Assembly: GCF_039533965.1 (NCBI RefSeq)
Contig: NZ_BAAAUN010000001.1
Span: 1,152,950 to 1,216,949, forward strand
DNA length: 64,000 nucleotides
Direction of reading: 5' to 3'
Source: Microbacterium luteolum
Lineage (GTDB): Bacteria; Actinomycetota; Actinomycetes; Actinomycetales; Microbacteriaceae
Under the pieces are notes generated by a model. It did no database searches. It had not been told where the DNA came from and saw only the letters and a list, made by a program, of their open reading frames with translations. The translations under genes were made by a program, and so were the position numbers. This document shows, piece by piece, positions 44,293 through 51,612 of this stretch; position 1 is the first letter of the stretch, and the number at the start of each line of letters is the position of its first letter.

Positions 44293-44987
44293 TGTTCACC
44301 GGAATCATCGAGGAGATCGGCGAGATCACCGCGATCGCGCCCTCAGGCGACGGCTGGCGTCTGACCGTGCGCGCCCCCAAGGCCGCGGCGGATGCCGTGC
44401 ACGGCGAGTCCATCGCCGTGTCGGGCGTCTGCCTCACCGTCGTGGGATCCACCGCAGACACGTTCGACACCGACGTGATGAAGCAGACCCTCGACGTCGC
44501 CGCGATCGGCGGGGCGACCGTCGGCACGCGCGTGAACATCGAGAAGGCCATGCCCGTCGGCGCGCGTCTCGGCGGCCACATCGTGCAGGGCCACGTCGAC
44601 GGAGTCGGCGAGGTCCTCGAGGTGCGTCCAGGAGCCCAGTGGAGCGTGCTGCGCGTGAGCCTGCCGGACGATCTCGCCCCGCTCGTCGTCGACAAGGGCT
44701 CGATCTCCGTCGACGGCACCTCGCTCACGGTGAGCGCGGTCAGCGCCGCCCCTTCGACGAGCTCAGGGACCCAGGCAGACTCAGGGACCCAGGGAGATTC
44801 AGGGACCCAGGACGGCCACTGGTTCGAGATCTCGCTGATCCCGGAGACCCTCGCCGCGACCACTCTCGGCACCCGTGCCGTGGGCGACCGCGTCAACCTC
44901 GAGACCGACATCCTCGCCCGCCACGTCGAGCGCCTGCTCGCGTTCCGGCCGACCACCGCCGCTGCACCGGAAGGAGGCTCGCGATGA
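44292..44987 (+). CDS. ribE: Riboflavin synthase with an 18-bp-repeat insertion
   Basis: A 231-aa riboflavin synthase (alpha chain), which dismutates two 6,7-dimethyl-8-ribityllumazine molecules to riboflavin. Its two homologous lumazine-binding halves are visible: MFTGIIEEIGEI and VSGVCLTVVG in the first, GHIVQGHVDGVGEV and VDGTSLTVSAVS in the second. Between SAVS and WFEISLIPETLAATT there is an extra segment of about 22 residues containing three hexapeptides SGTQAD, SGTQGD and SGTQDG (residues 158-175). The usual enzyme passes directly from one strand to the next here. The insertion is encoded by an 18-bp tandem repeat of a sequence found elsewhere in the window. Stop overlaps the ribBA start (ATGA). 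Confidence 0.95.
   Translation: MFTGIIEEIGEITAIAPSGDGWRLTVRAPKAAADAVHGESIAVSGVCLTVVGSTADTFDTDVMKQTLDVAAIGGATVGTRVNIEKAMPVGARLGGHIVQGHVDGVGEVLEVRPGAQWSVLRVSLPDDLAPLVVDKGSISVDGTSLTVSAVSAAPSTSSGTQADSGTQGDSGTQDGHWFEISLIPETLAATTLGTRAVGDRVNLETDILARHVERLLAFRPTTAAAPEGGSR
44750..44811 (+). repeat. Dispersed repeat family A, three 18-bp tandem units inside ribE
   Basis: The segment opens with CCCTTCGACGAGC and contains TCAGGGACCCAGG three times, at 44763, 44781 and 44799, an exact 18-bp period. It keeps the ribE frame, read as TCA GGG ACC CAG (Ser-Gly-Thr-Gln). The same DNA unit occurs at 59021-59082 in another frame and at 51541-51566 outside genes. Confidence 0.85.
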
Positions 44988-46252
44988 GCCTTTCCACCAT
45001 CCCCGAGGCCCTCGAAGCGCTGCGCGCCGGGCGTCCCGTCCTCGTCGCAGACGACGAGAACCGCGAGAACGAGGGCGACGTCATCCTGTCGGCCGAGCTC
45101 GCCACCCCCGAGTGGGTCGCCTGGACCGTGCGCTGGTCGTCGGGCTTCATCTGCGCCCCCATGCCCGCCGATCTCGCCGACAGCCTGAACCTGCCGCCGA
45201 TGGTCGCCGCGAGCGAGGATGCCCGCTCCACCGCGTACACCGTGAGCGTGGATGCCGCGGAGGGCGTCACCACCGGCATCAGCGCACACGACCGCGCCCA
45301 CACCCTGAACGTGCTGGCTAACCCGGCGTCGACCGCGACGAGCATCATCCGACCGGGTCATGTCCTGCCGCTCCGGGCCGTCGACGGCGGCGTGCGCGAG
45401 CGCAGCGGACACACCGAGGCGGCGGTCGAGCTGATGAAGCTCGCCGGCCTCCAGCCGGTCGGCGGAATCGCCGAGGTCGTGGCCGAGGACGGCAGCATGA
45501 TGCGCCTCCCCGGACTGCTCGAGCTCGGCGCCCGCGACGGCGTCCCGGTGATCACGATCGAGCAGCTGATCGCGCACCTCAACGAGATCGATCCCGAGGG
45601 CGCGACGCCGAAGGCTGTTCGTGGTCGCCGGGTGAGCCTGCGCGCCGACGCGACCGTTCCCACGACCCACGGCACGTTCCGCTTCCTCGCCTACAAGGAC
45701 CGTGTCACCGGCACCGACCACCTCGCGGTCGTCTCCGGAGAGCTCACCGACACCGCCCTCGTGCGCGTGCACTCGGAGTGCCTGACCGGCGAGGCCTTCG
45801 GCTCCCTGAAGTGCGAATGCGGGCCGCAGCTCGACGCGGCACTCGACGCGATCGAGAAGGAGGGCGGCGTCGTCGTCTACATGCGCGGACACGAGGGACG
45901 CGGAATCGGGCTCATCAACAAGCTGCGGGCCTACAGCCTCCAGGAGGAGGGCCTCGACACCGTGGACGCCAACCTCGCGCTCGGCCTCCCCGCCGATGCC
46001 CGCGAGTACGCGGCGGCGGCCGGCATCCTGAACGACCTCGGGGTCTCGCGCGTGCGCCTGCTCACGAACAACACCGACAAGGTGACGCAGCTGCGCGAGC
46101 TCGGACTCGACATCATCGAGCAGGTGCCCCTGATCGTCGGCGTCGGCCCGAACAACCACCAGTACCTGGAGACCAAGCGTGACCGTATGGGTCACATCAT
46201 CGGCGCGGACGAGCTCGCAGAGGCTCTCGCCCACGGAGAGGACCACGAATGA
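44984..46252 (+). CDS. ribBA: Bifunctional DHBP synthase/GTP cyclohydrolase II
   Basis: A 422-aa fusion catalysing both entry reactions of riboflavin synthesis. The N-terminal RibB domain (about 1-200) makes 3,4-dihydroxy-2-butanone 4-phosphate from ribulose 5-phosphate; ADDENRENEGDVI is its acidic metal-binding loop and RSGHTEAAVELMKLAGL is also conserved. The C-terminal RibA domain (about 205-422) opens GTP; HSECLTGEAFGSLKCECGPQ holds the zinc cysteines and MRGHEGRGIGLINKLRAYSL the catalytic arginines. AAGGAGG precedes ATG 44984. Overlaps of 4 nt with ribE before and ribH after indicate coupled translation. Confidence 0.97.
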   Translation: MSLSTIPEALEALRAGRPVLVADDENRENEGDVILSAELATPEWVAWTVRWSSGFICAPMPADLADSLNLPPMVAASEDARSTAYTVSVDAAEGVTTGISAHDRAHTLNVLANPASTATSIIRPGHVLPLRAVDGGVRERSGHTEAAVELMKLAGLQPVGGIAEVVAEDGSMMRLPGLLELGARDGVPVITIEQLIAHLNEIDPEGATPKAVRGRRVSLRADATVPTTHGTFRFLAYKDRVTGTDHLAVVSGELTDTALVRVHSECLTGEAFGSLKCECGPQLDAALDAIEKEGGVVVYMRGHEGRGIGLINKLRAYSLQEEGLDTVDANLALGLPADAREYAAAAGILNDLGVSRVRLLTNNTDKVTQLRELGLDIIEQVPLIVGVGPNNHQYLETKRDRMGHIIGADELAEALAHGEDHE

Positions 46253-46722
46253 GCGGCGCAGGAGCACCGAAGACCGAGAAGATCGACGGCCGCGGGCTGA
46301 ACGTCGTGATCATCGCCGGCACCTGGCATGAGGCGATCTCCGACGGCCTGATCGCCGGAGCCGAGCGCGTGCTGGACGAGGCCCAGGCGACGCACCGCGT
46401 GGTGCGCGTGCCCGGGTCGTTCGAGCTGGCGATCGCGGCGCAGGCCGCCTTCGCTGGCGGAGCGGATGCGGTCGTCGCTCTCGGCGTCATCATCCGCGGT
46501 GGCACACCGCACTTCGAGTACGTGTCGGCGGCGACGACCGACGGCCTCACGCGGGTCTCGCTCGATGCGGGCAAGCCCGTCGGGTTCGGCGTGCTGACCC
46601 TCGACGACGAGCAGCAGGGGCTCGACCGTGCGGGGCTTGCGGGCTCCAAGGAGGACAAGGGCGCCGAAGCCGCGGATGCTGCGCTGCGGACTGCCCTCCT
46701 GGTACGCGAGCTTCGCGGCTGA
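46249..46722 (+). CDS. ribH: 6,7-dimethyl-8-ribityllumazine synthase
   Basis: A 157-aa lumazine synthase that condenses the RibD and RibB products; the protein usually forms pentamers or icosahedral capsids. VRVPGSFELAIAAQAAF forms one side of the active site, ALGVIIRGGTPHFEYVSAAT holds the phosphate-binding loop and catalytic His, and GVLTLDDEQQGLDRAG the ring-contacting segment. ATG 46249 overlaps the ribBA stop (ATGA). It is the last gene of the riboswitch-controlled operon; with ribD, ribE and ribBA the pathway from GTP and ribulose 5-phosphate is complete apart from the dephosphorylation step. Confidence 0.97.
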   Translation: MSGAGAPKTEKIDGRGLNVVIIAGTWHEAISDGLIAGAERVLDEAQATHRVVRVPGSFELAIAAQAAFAGGADAVVALGVIIRGGTPHFEYVSAATTDGLTRVSLDAGKPVGFGVLTLDDEQQGLDRAGLAGSKEDKGAEAADAALRTALLVRELRG

Positions 46723-46775
46723 GGTCAGCCTCGCCTTGCTGGCGGAATATCGGTCGGCATCGCTACGGTGAGCGC

Positions 46776-47129
46776 ATGGAGACCCTGCGCCTGATCGTCG
46801 TGCTCGTCCACCTCATCGGCTTCGCCGTGCTCTTCGGCTCCTGGGCCGCGCAGGCATTCGGCGGAGAGCGCAAGATCACCAAGATCATGGACTACGGCCT
46901 GGCCATCGCCGGTCTCGCCGGTCTCGCCCTGGCGGCGCCGTGGGGCATCGACTACGACCTCAATTACGTCAAGATCGGCACGAAGCTCGTCATCCTGCTG
47001 GTCATCGGCGCGATGCTCGGCATCGGCATGGCGCGTCAGAAGCGGGGGGCGGCCGTGCCGTCGCCAGTGTTCTGGCTCATCGGCATCCTGGCGGTCACGA
47101 ACGCCGCTCTCGCGCTGCTCTGGCGCTGA
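46776..47129 (+). CDS. Small integral membrane protein, function unknown
   Basis: A 117-aa protein of four hydrophobic helices (about residues 3-27, 38-58, 66-86 and 95-115). LVHLIGFAVLFGSWAAQAF and a conserved-looking KIGTKLVILLVIGAMLGIGM are notable. I do not recognise a named family; similar actinobacterial proteins are sometimes labelled Fe-S proteins, but there is no cysteine motif to support that. ATG 46776 has TACGGT exactly 6 nt upstream (leaderless). It lies 53 bp after ribH with its own promoter, so it is probably not part of the rib operon. Convergent with the LacI regulator, 6 bp apart. Confidence 0.75.
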   Translation: METLRLIVVLVHLIGFAVLFGSWAAQAFGGERKITKIMDYGLAIAGLAGLALAAPWGIDYDLNYVKIGTKLVILLVIGAMLGIGMARQKRGAAVPSPVFWLIGILAVTNAALALLWR

Positions 47130-47135
47130 GCGACC

Positions 47136-48173
47136 TCAGCGGACCCGCGGGGCGCCCGTGCTCTCGCGCACGATGAGCTCGGTGCCGACGAGCGGCGTAT
47201 GCACCCGCTCTTCCCCGTCGAGCTCGGCGAGAAGGGCATCGACCGCAAGCGCGCCGACACGTTCCGGATGCTGCTGAACGGTCGTGAGCGGTGGCCATAG
47301 CTGCGCGGCATCCGGCAGTCCGTCGAAACCGACGATGCTGACATCGCCCGGCACCTCGCGACCCACCTCGCGGAACGCGCGCAGCACGCCGATCGCCATC
47401 TGGTCGTTCGCGGCGAACACCGCCGTCACATCGTCGATCTCGCGCAGACGGAGGCCAGCCTCATAGCCGGATGCGGCAGACCAGTCGCCCTGCAGCACCT
47501 CGGGGATGGCGCGGTCGCGCGCGTCGAGGGTCGCCCGCCAGGCCTCACGACGTCGCTCAGCGGAATAGGACTTCGCCGGCCCGGCGACATGCCAGACCGT
47601 GTCGTGTCCGAGATCGAGCAGATGCTCGGTCGCGAGCCGCGCTCCCTGAGCCTGGTCCGTGTCGACGAACGGATGCAGGTCGCCGCGGTTCGAGTCCACG
47701 AACACGACCGGCAGCGCGGCGGGGATCTCGATGTCGGCCTCATCGAGCTGATGGGCCTCGATCACGATGATGATGCCGTCGACCGCATGCTCCTCGAGTC
47801 GGCGGAAGGCGCCTTCGACGGTCTCCCCCGCGCTCGATTCGACAGGGATGAGGGTGAGGGCGTAGCCGAGCTGCGCGGCGCGCACGGCGATCGCGTCGAG
47901 CGTGCGCTGGTTGCCGTACGAGCTGAACGAGAACATCACAACGCCGATGGTGCGGAAGCGACCGGATCGCAGGGCGCGGGCGGCGCTGTTCGGTCGGTAG
48001 CCGAGGCTCTGCATGGCCGCTTCGACGCGTTCTCTCGTGGCGGCGCCGACGTATCCGCGGGCGTTCACCACGCGCGAGACGGTCTGACCGGAGACCCCGG
48101 CCTCCCGTGCCACGTCCTCCATCGACGGCTCGCGACGACGCTGCGAGGGCTCTGCCAGATGCTCCGAGGACAC
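47136..48173 (-). CDS. LacI family transcriptional regulator
   Basis: A 345-aa LacI/GalR regulator. The helix-turn-helix (MEDVAREAGVSGQTVSRVVN) and hinge (RPNSAARALRSGRFRTIGVV) are canonical. The periplasmic-binding-protein-like effector domain ends with VGFDGLPDAAQLWPPLTTV and the usual I-V-R-E-S-T. I chose GTG 48173 (GGATGG upstream); an ATG six codons earlier at 48191 would place the start inside operator copy 1. It is divergent from the sugar ABC transporter and GH35 beta-galactosidase genes. Two identical-pattern palindromes lie in the shared promoter region, so it is the likely local repressor, relieved by a galactoside. Confidence 0.9.
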   Translation of the reverse strand: MSSEHLAEPSQRRREPSMEDVAREAGVSGQTVSRVVNARGYVGAATRERVEAAMQSLGYRPNSAARALRSGRFRTIGVVMFSFSSYGNQRTLDAIAVRAAQLGYALTLIPVESSAGETVEGAFRRLEEHAVDGIIIVIEAHQLDEADIEIPAALPVVFVDSNRGDLHPFVDTDQAQGARLATEHLLDLGHDTVWHVAGPAKSYSAERRREAWRATLDARDRAIPEVLQGDWSAASGYEAGLRLREIDDVTAVFAANDQMAIGVLRAFREVGREVPGDVSIVGFDGLPDAAQLWPPLTTVQQHPERVGALAVDALLAELDGEERVHTPLVGTELIVRESTGAPRVR

Positions 48174-48188
48174 GATCAACCATCCATT

Positions 48189-48242
48189 CATATGTTGACG
48201 TTGACACACTAGCAGTCGATCGCATATGTTGACGTAGACACA
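48189..48242. promoter_or_regulatory. Twin LacI-type operators and promoter of the galactoside locus
   Basis: The 20-nt sequence CATATGTTGACGTNGACACA occurs twice, at 48189-48208 and 48223-48242, 34 bp apart (about three helical turns). Each copy contains the palindrome TGTNNACGTNNACA. On the plus strand TTGACA (48201-48206) and TATGTT (48225-48230), spaced 18 nt, form a promoter with one operator at each end. A dimeric or looped LacI-family repressor would block it directly. Confidence 0.7.
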
Positions 48243-48281
48243 TGGCGCATCGAGCGCACTTACTCGAAGAAGGTCTCGTCG

Positions 48282-49199
48282 ATGACGACTGAAAACCCCG
48301 CAGCACTCGGAGCCCTCGGCATCCGACGCCGCGACAAGCGCGACTGGAAGGGATGGGCCTTCGTCGGCCCGTTCATGGTCGTGTTCGCCCTGGTGTTCCT
48401 GACACCTCTCGCCTACGCGCTCTACCTGAGCTTCTTCCAGGAGAAGCTCATCGGCGGCACCGCATTCGTCGGCCTCGACAACTACGTCCGCGCGCTGAGC
48501 GACCCGCAGTTCTGGGAGGCGTTCGGCCGCGTGTTGATCTTCCTCGTCGTGCAGGTGCCGATCATGCTGATCCTCGCCCTCGGCGCGGCACTCGCCCTCG
48601 ACAGCGCCCGACTGCGCGGAGCATCCTTCTTCCGCATCATCATCTTCCTGCCGTACGCCGTGCCCGCCGTCGTCGCCGTTCTCATGTGGGGCTACATCTA
48701 CGGCGACCAGTTCGGTCTCGCGAGCAACGTCAACGACTTCCTCGGCATCGACGCGGTCACCCCCTTCGCGAAGGAGTGGATGCTGGTCTCGATCGGCAAC
48801 ATCGTGACGTGGGAGTTCGTCGGCTACAACATGCTGATCTTCTACTCCTCGCTCAAGACGATCCCCACCGACATGTACGAGGCCGCCTCGCTCGACGGTG
48901 CAGGCGCCTGGCGCACGATCTTCTCGATCAAGATCCCCTCCGTCCGCGGAGCCCTCGTCATCGCGACGATCTTCTCGATCATCGGCAGCTTCCAGCTGTT
49001 CAACGAGCCCAACATCCTCCGCCCGCTGGCGCCCAACGTGATCACGACGTTCTTCACGCCGAACATGTACGCGTACAACCTGTCGTTCGCGGGCCAGCAG
49101 TTCAACTACGCCGCGACGATCGCCATCATCATGGGCGTCATCACCGCGGTCATCGCCTACGTCGTGCAGCTGCGCGGCTCGAAGTCTGAGGTGCGCTGA
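48282..49199 (+). CDS. Carbohydrate ABC transporter permease (MalF-like)
   Basis: A 305-aa inner-membrane permease of the CUT1 sugar uptake family. After a cytoplasmic N-terminus (RRRDKRDWKGWAFVG), about six helices follow. YEAASLDGAGAWRTIFSIKIPSV is the EAA loop that contacts the ATPase. It is the first gene of the transporter operon, followed after 1 nt by the second permease. No ATPase gene lies in the locus, so a shared MsmK/UgpC-type ATPase encoded elsewhere is expected. GAAGAAGG lies upstream of ATG 48282. Expression is probably controlled by the twin operators upstream. Confidence 0.93.
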   Translation: MTTENPAALGALGIRRRDKRDWKGWAFVGPFMVVFALVFLTPLAYALYLSFFQEKLIGGTAFVGLDNYVRALSDPQFWEAFGRVLIFLVVQVPIMLILALGAALALDSARLRGASFFRIIIFLPYAVPAVVAVLMWGYIYGDQFGLASNVNDFLGIDAVTPFAKEWMLVSIGNIVTWEFVGYNMLIFYSSLKTIPTDMYEAASLDGAGAWRTIFSIKIPSVRGALVIATIFSIIGSFQLFNEPNILRPLAPNVITTFFTPNMYAYNLSFAGQQFNYAATIAIIMGVITAVIAYVVQLRGSKSEVR

Positions 49200-49200
49200 C

Positions 49201-50091
49201 ATGGCACTCCCCCTCGCCCGCACCTCGCGCAAGCGCCACGACCCGATGAACCCGCGCAAGTCCAACACGCTGCTGATCGTCATGGTCGTCTACGCGCTGT
49301 ACACGCTCGTTCCCCTGGTGTGGCTGCTCTTCAGCTCGACCAAGACCCAGTCGGGGCTGTTCAGCTCGTTCGGCCTCTGGTTCGCCGACGACTTCGCGTT
49401 CTTCGACAACCTCGCAGCCACGTTCTCGTATCGCGACGGCATCTTCCTGCGCTGGCTGGGCAACACGCTGCTCTACGTCGTGGTGGGCGCCGGCGGTGCG
49501 ACGCTGCTGGCCACCATGGCGGGCTACGGTCTGGCGAAGTACCGCTTCCCCGGCCGCCGCGCGGTCTTCGCCGTCGTCCTCGGAGCGGTCGCGGTGCCCG
49601 GCACGGCGCTCGCGGTCCCGACGTTCCTGCTCTTCAGCGAACTGGGACTGACGAACACGCCGTGGGCGGTCATCATCCCGTCGTTGATCAGTCCATTCGG
49701 GCTGTACCTCATCTGGGTGTTCGCCACCGAGTCGGTGCCGACCGAGCTGCTCGAGGCGGCGCGCATCGACGGTGCAGGAGAGTTCCGCACGTTCTTCACG
49801 ATCTCGATGCGGCTGCTCGCTCCGGGCATCGTGACCGTCGCGCTCTTCACCGTCGTTGCCACCTGGAACAACTACTTCCTGCCGCTGATCATGCTGTCGG
49901 ACCCCGCCTGGTACCCGCTCACCGTGGGCCTGAACCAGTGGAGTTCGCAGGCGATCGGTGCCGGATCCCAGCCCATCTACAACCTCGTGATCATGGGCTC
50001 GCTCCTCACGATCATCCCGATCGTCATCGCCTTCCTGCTGCTGCAGCGTTTCTGGCAGTCAGGTCTCACCGCGGGAAGCGTCAAGCAGTAG
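49201..50091 (+). CDS. Carbohydrate ABC transporter permease (MalG-like)
   Basis: A 296-aa partner permease of the CUT1 family with about six helices. LLEAARIDGAGEFRTFFTISM is its EAA loop, and the C-terminus is SGLTAGSVKQ, typical for MalG-type subunits. The N-terminal 20 residues are basic (RTSRKRHDPMNPRKS), so initiation at the internal ATG before NPRKSN is possible. It begins 1 nt after the stop of the first permease, and the binding protein follows 66 bp later. Confidence 0.93.
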   Translation: MALPLARTSRKRHDPMNPRKSNTLLIVMVVYALYTLVPLVWLLFSSTKTQSGLFSSFGLWFADDFAFFDNLAATFSYRDGIFLRWLGNTLLYVVVGAGGATLLATMAGYGLAKYRFPGRRAVFAVVLGAVAVPGTALAVPTFLLFSELGLTNTPWAVIIPSLISPFGLYLIWVFATESVPTELLEAARIDGAGEFRTFFTISMRLLAPGIVTVALFTVVATWNNYFLPLIMLSDPAWYPLTVGLNQWSSQAIGAGSQPIYNLVIMGSLLTIIPIVIAFLLLQRFWQSGLTAGSVKQ

Positions 50092-50157
50092 CCTCCCGTA
50101 CCCCTGCATCACCCCCGCGCTCCGATGCCGGATCGCACCCCCCGAAAGGACACAGCA

Positions 50158-51513
50158 ATGAAGCACCTTCCCTCACCGACGCGGCGCACCCTCGCAGTGC
50201 TCGCGGCAGGAACCGTGGCAGCGCTGGCGCTGGCCGGCTGCAGCACCGGCGGCAGCGGAGACGCCGGCGGCGGCTCCGGCACCGGCTCGTTCGACTCCGT
50301 GGAGGCGGCCCTCGAGAAGGGCGGCGAGATCACGTACTGGTCGTGGACCCCGTCCGCCGAGGACCAGGTCGCGGCGTTCGAGAAGGAGTACCCGAACGTC
50401 AAGGTCAACCTCGTCAACGCGGGCACCAACAACGAGGAGTACACCAAGCTGCAGAACGCCATCAAGGCGGGCTCCGGCGCTCCGGACGTCGTGCAGGTCG
50501 AGTACTACGCTCTGCCGCAGTTCGCCCTGACCGACGCTTTCGTCGACCTCTCCCAGTACGGCTTCGCCGACTTCGAGGACGACTACACCGCCTCGACCTG
50601 GAACTCCGTGACCGACGGCGACGCGATCTACGGCCTCCCCCAGGACTCCGGCCCCATGGCGCTCTTCTACAACAAGGCCGTCTTCGACGCGGCCGGCATC
50701 GCCGTGCCGACCACGTGGGACGAGTACTACGAGGCCGCCAAGGCCATCCATGCGGCGAACCCCGACGCGTACATCACCAACGACACCGGTGACGCGGGCT
50801 TCGCGACGTCGATGATCTGGCAGGCGGGCGGCAAGCCGTTCGCGACCTCGGGAACCGACGTCACCCTCGACCTGCAGGACGAGGGCTCCAAGAAGTGGAC
50901 CGAGAACTGGAACCGCCTCGTCGAGGAGGACCTCGTCGCGCCGACCAGCAGCTGGAGCGACGAGTGGTTCCGCGCCCTCGGCGACGGCAGCATCGCCACG
51001 CTCGTGATCGGCGCCTGGATGCCGGGCAACCTGATCTCGGGAGCTCCCGACGGCGCCGGCGACTGGCGCGTCGCGCCGATGCCCACCTACGACGGCAAGG
51101 CGGCGAGCGCGGAGAACGGCGGCGGCGGCCAGGCCGTGACGAAGCAGAGCAAGAACCCGGAACTCGCTGCGGGCTTCCTGTGGTGGCTGAACAACTCGGA
51201 GGAGAGCATCTCCATCTTCCTCGAGTCGGGCGGCTTCCCGTCGACGACCGCTGAGCTGTCGAGCGAGGAGTTCCTGGCCGACGCGCCGGAGTACTTCGGT
51301 GGCCAGAAGATCAACGAGGTCCTGGCGGCTGCCGCCGATGACGTGGTCGAGGGCTGGAGCTACCTGCCCTACCAGGTGTACGCGAACAGCATCTTCGGCG
51401 ACACCGTCGGGCAGTCGTACCAGAACAGCAGCGACCTGAACGAGGGCCTCACCGCCTGGCAGGACGCGCTGGTCGAGTACGGCAACGACCAGGGCTTCGC
51501 CGTCAACAAGTAA
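50158..51513 (+). CDS. Sugar ABC transporter substrate-binding lipoprotein
   Basis: A 451-aa extracellular solute-binding protein of cluster B/CUT1. The signal peptide ends in the lipobox LALAGC with the lipid-modified Cys28, followed by a Gly/Ser linker (STGGSGDAGGGSGTG). ITYWSWTPSAEDQVAAFEKE starts the mature lobe, and SGAPDVVQVEYYALPQF and GLPQDSGPMALFYNKAVFD are typical ligand-cleft segments. It probably delivers a galactoside, given the GH35 gene next door. AAAGGA lies before ATG 50158. A hairpin carrying a dispersed repeat in its loop follows the stop. Confidence 0.94.
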   Translation: MKHLPSPTRRTLAVLAAGTVAALALAGCSTGGSGDAGGGSGTGSFDSVEAALEKGGEITYWSWTPSAEDQVAAFEKEYPNVKVNLVNAGTNNEEYTKLQNAIKAGSGAPDVVQVEYYALPQFALTDAFVDLSQYGFADFEDDYTASTWNSVTDGDAIYGLPQDSGPMALFYNKAVFDAAGIAVPTTWDEYYEAAKAIHAANPDAYITNDTGDAGFATSMIWQAGGKPFATSGTDVTLDLQDEGSKKWTENWNRLVEEDLVAPTSSWSDEWFRALGDGSIATLVIGAWMPGNLISGAPDGAGDWRVAPMPTYDGKAASAENGGGGQAVTKQSKNPELAAGFLWWLNNSEESISIFLESGGFPSTTAELSSEEFLADAPEYFGGQKINEVLAAAADDVVEGWSYLPYQVYANSIFGDTVGQSYQNSSDLNEGLTAWQDALVEYGNDQGFAVNK

Positions 51514-51522
51514 CGCCATCGG

Positions 51523-51580
51523 CCGCGCTGGGGGCCCGGGCCCTTCGACAGGCTCAGGGACCCAGGAGTCCCCAGCGCGG
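51523..51580 (+). terminator. Hairpin whose loop contains a dispersed repeat
   Basis: CCGCGCTGGGG (51523-51533) pairs perfectly over 11 bp with CCCCAGCGCGG (51570-51580). The 36-nt loop contains CCCTTCGACAGGCTCAGGGA at 51541-51560 followed by CCCAGG, one unit of dispersed repeat family A. It begins 10 nt after the binding-protein stop and lies 33 bp before the GH35 gene, so it may reduce rather than stop transcription into it. Confidence 0.65.
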
Positions 51581-51612
51581 TCTGATCCTCCACCGAAAGC
51601 ACTGCGAAAAAC

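Noticed and set aside
44749..44811. The ribE insertion as a frameshift or sequencing artefact
   Set aside because: The frame continues correctly into WFEISLIPETLAATT and to a stop overlapping ribBA, and an analogous insertion occurs in another gene.
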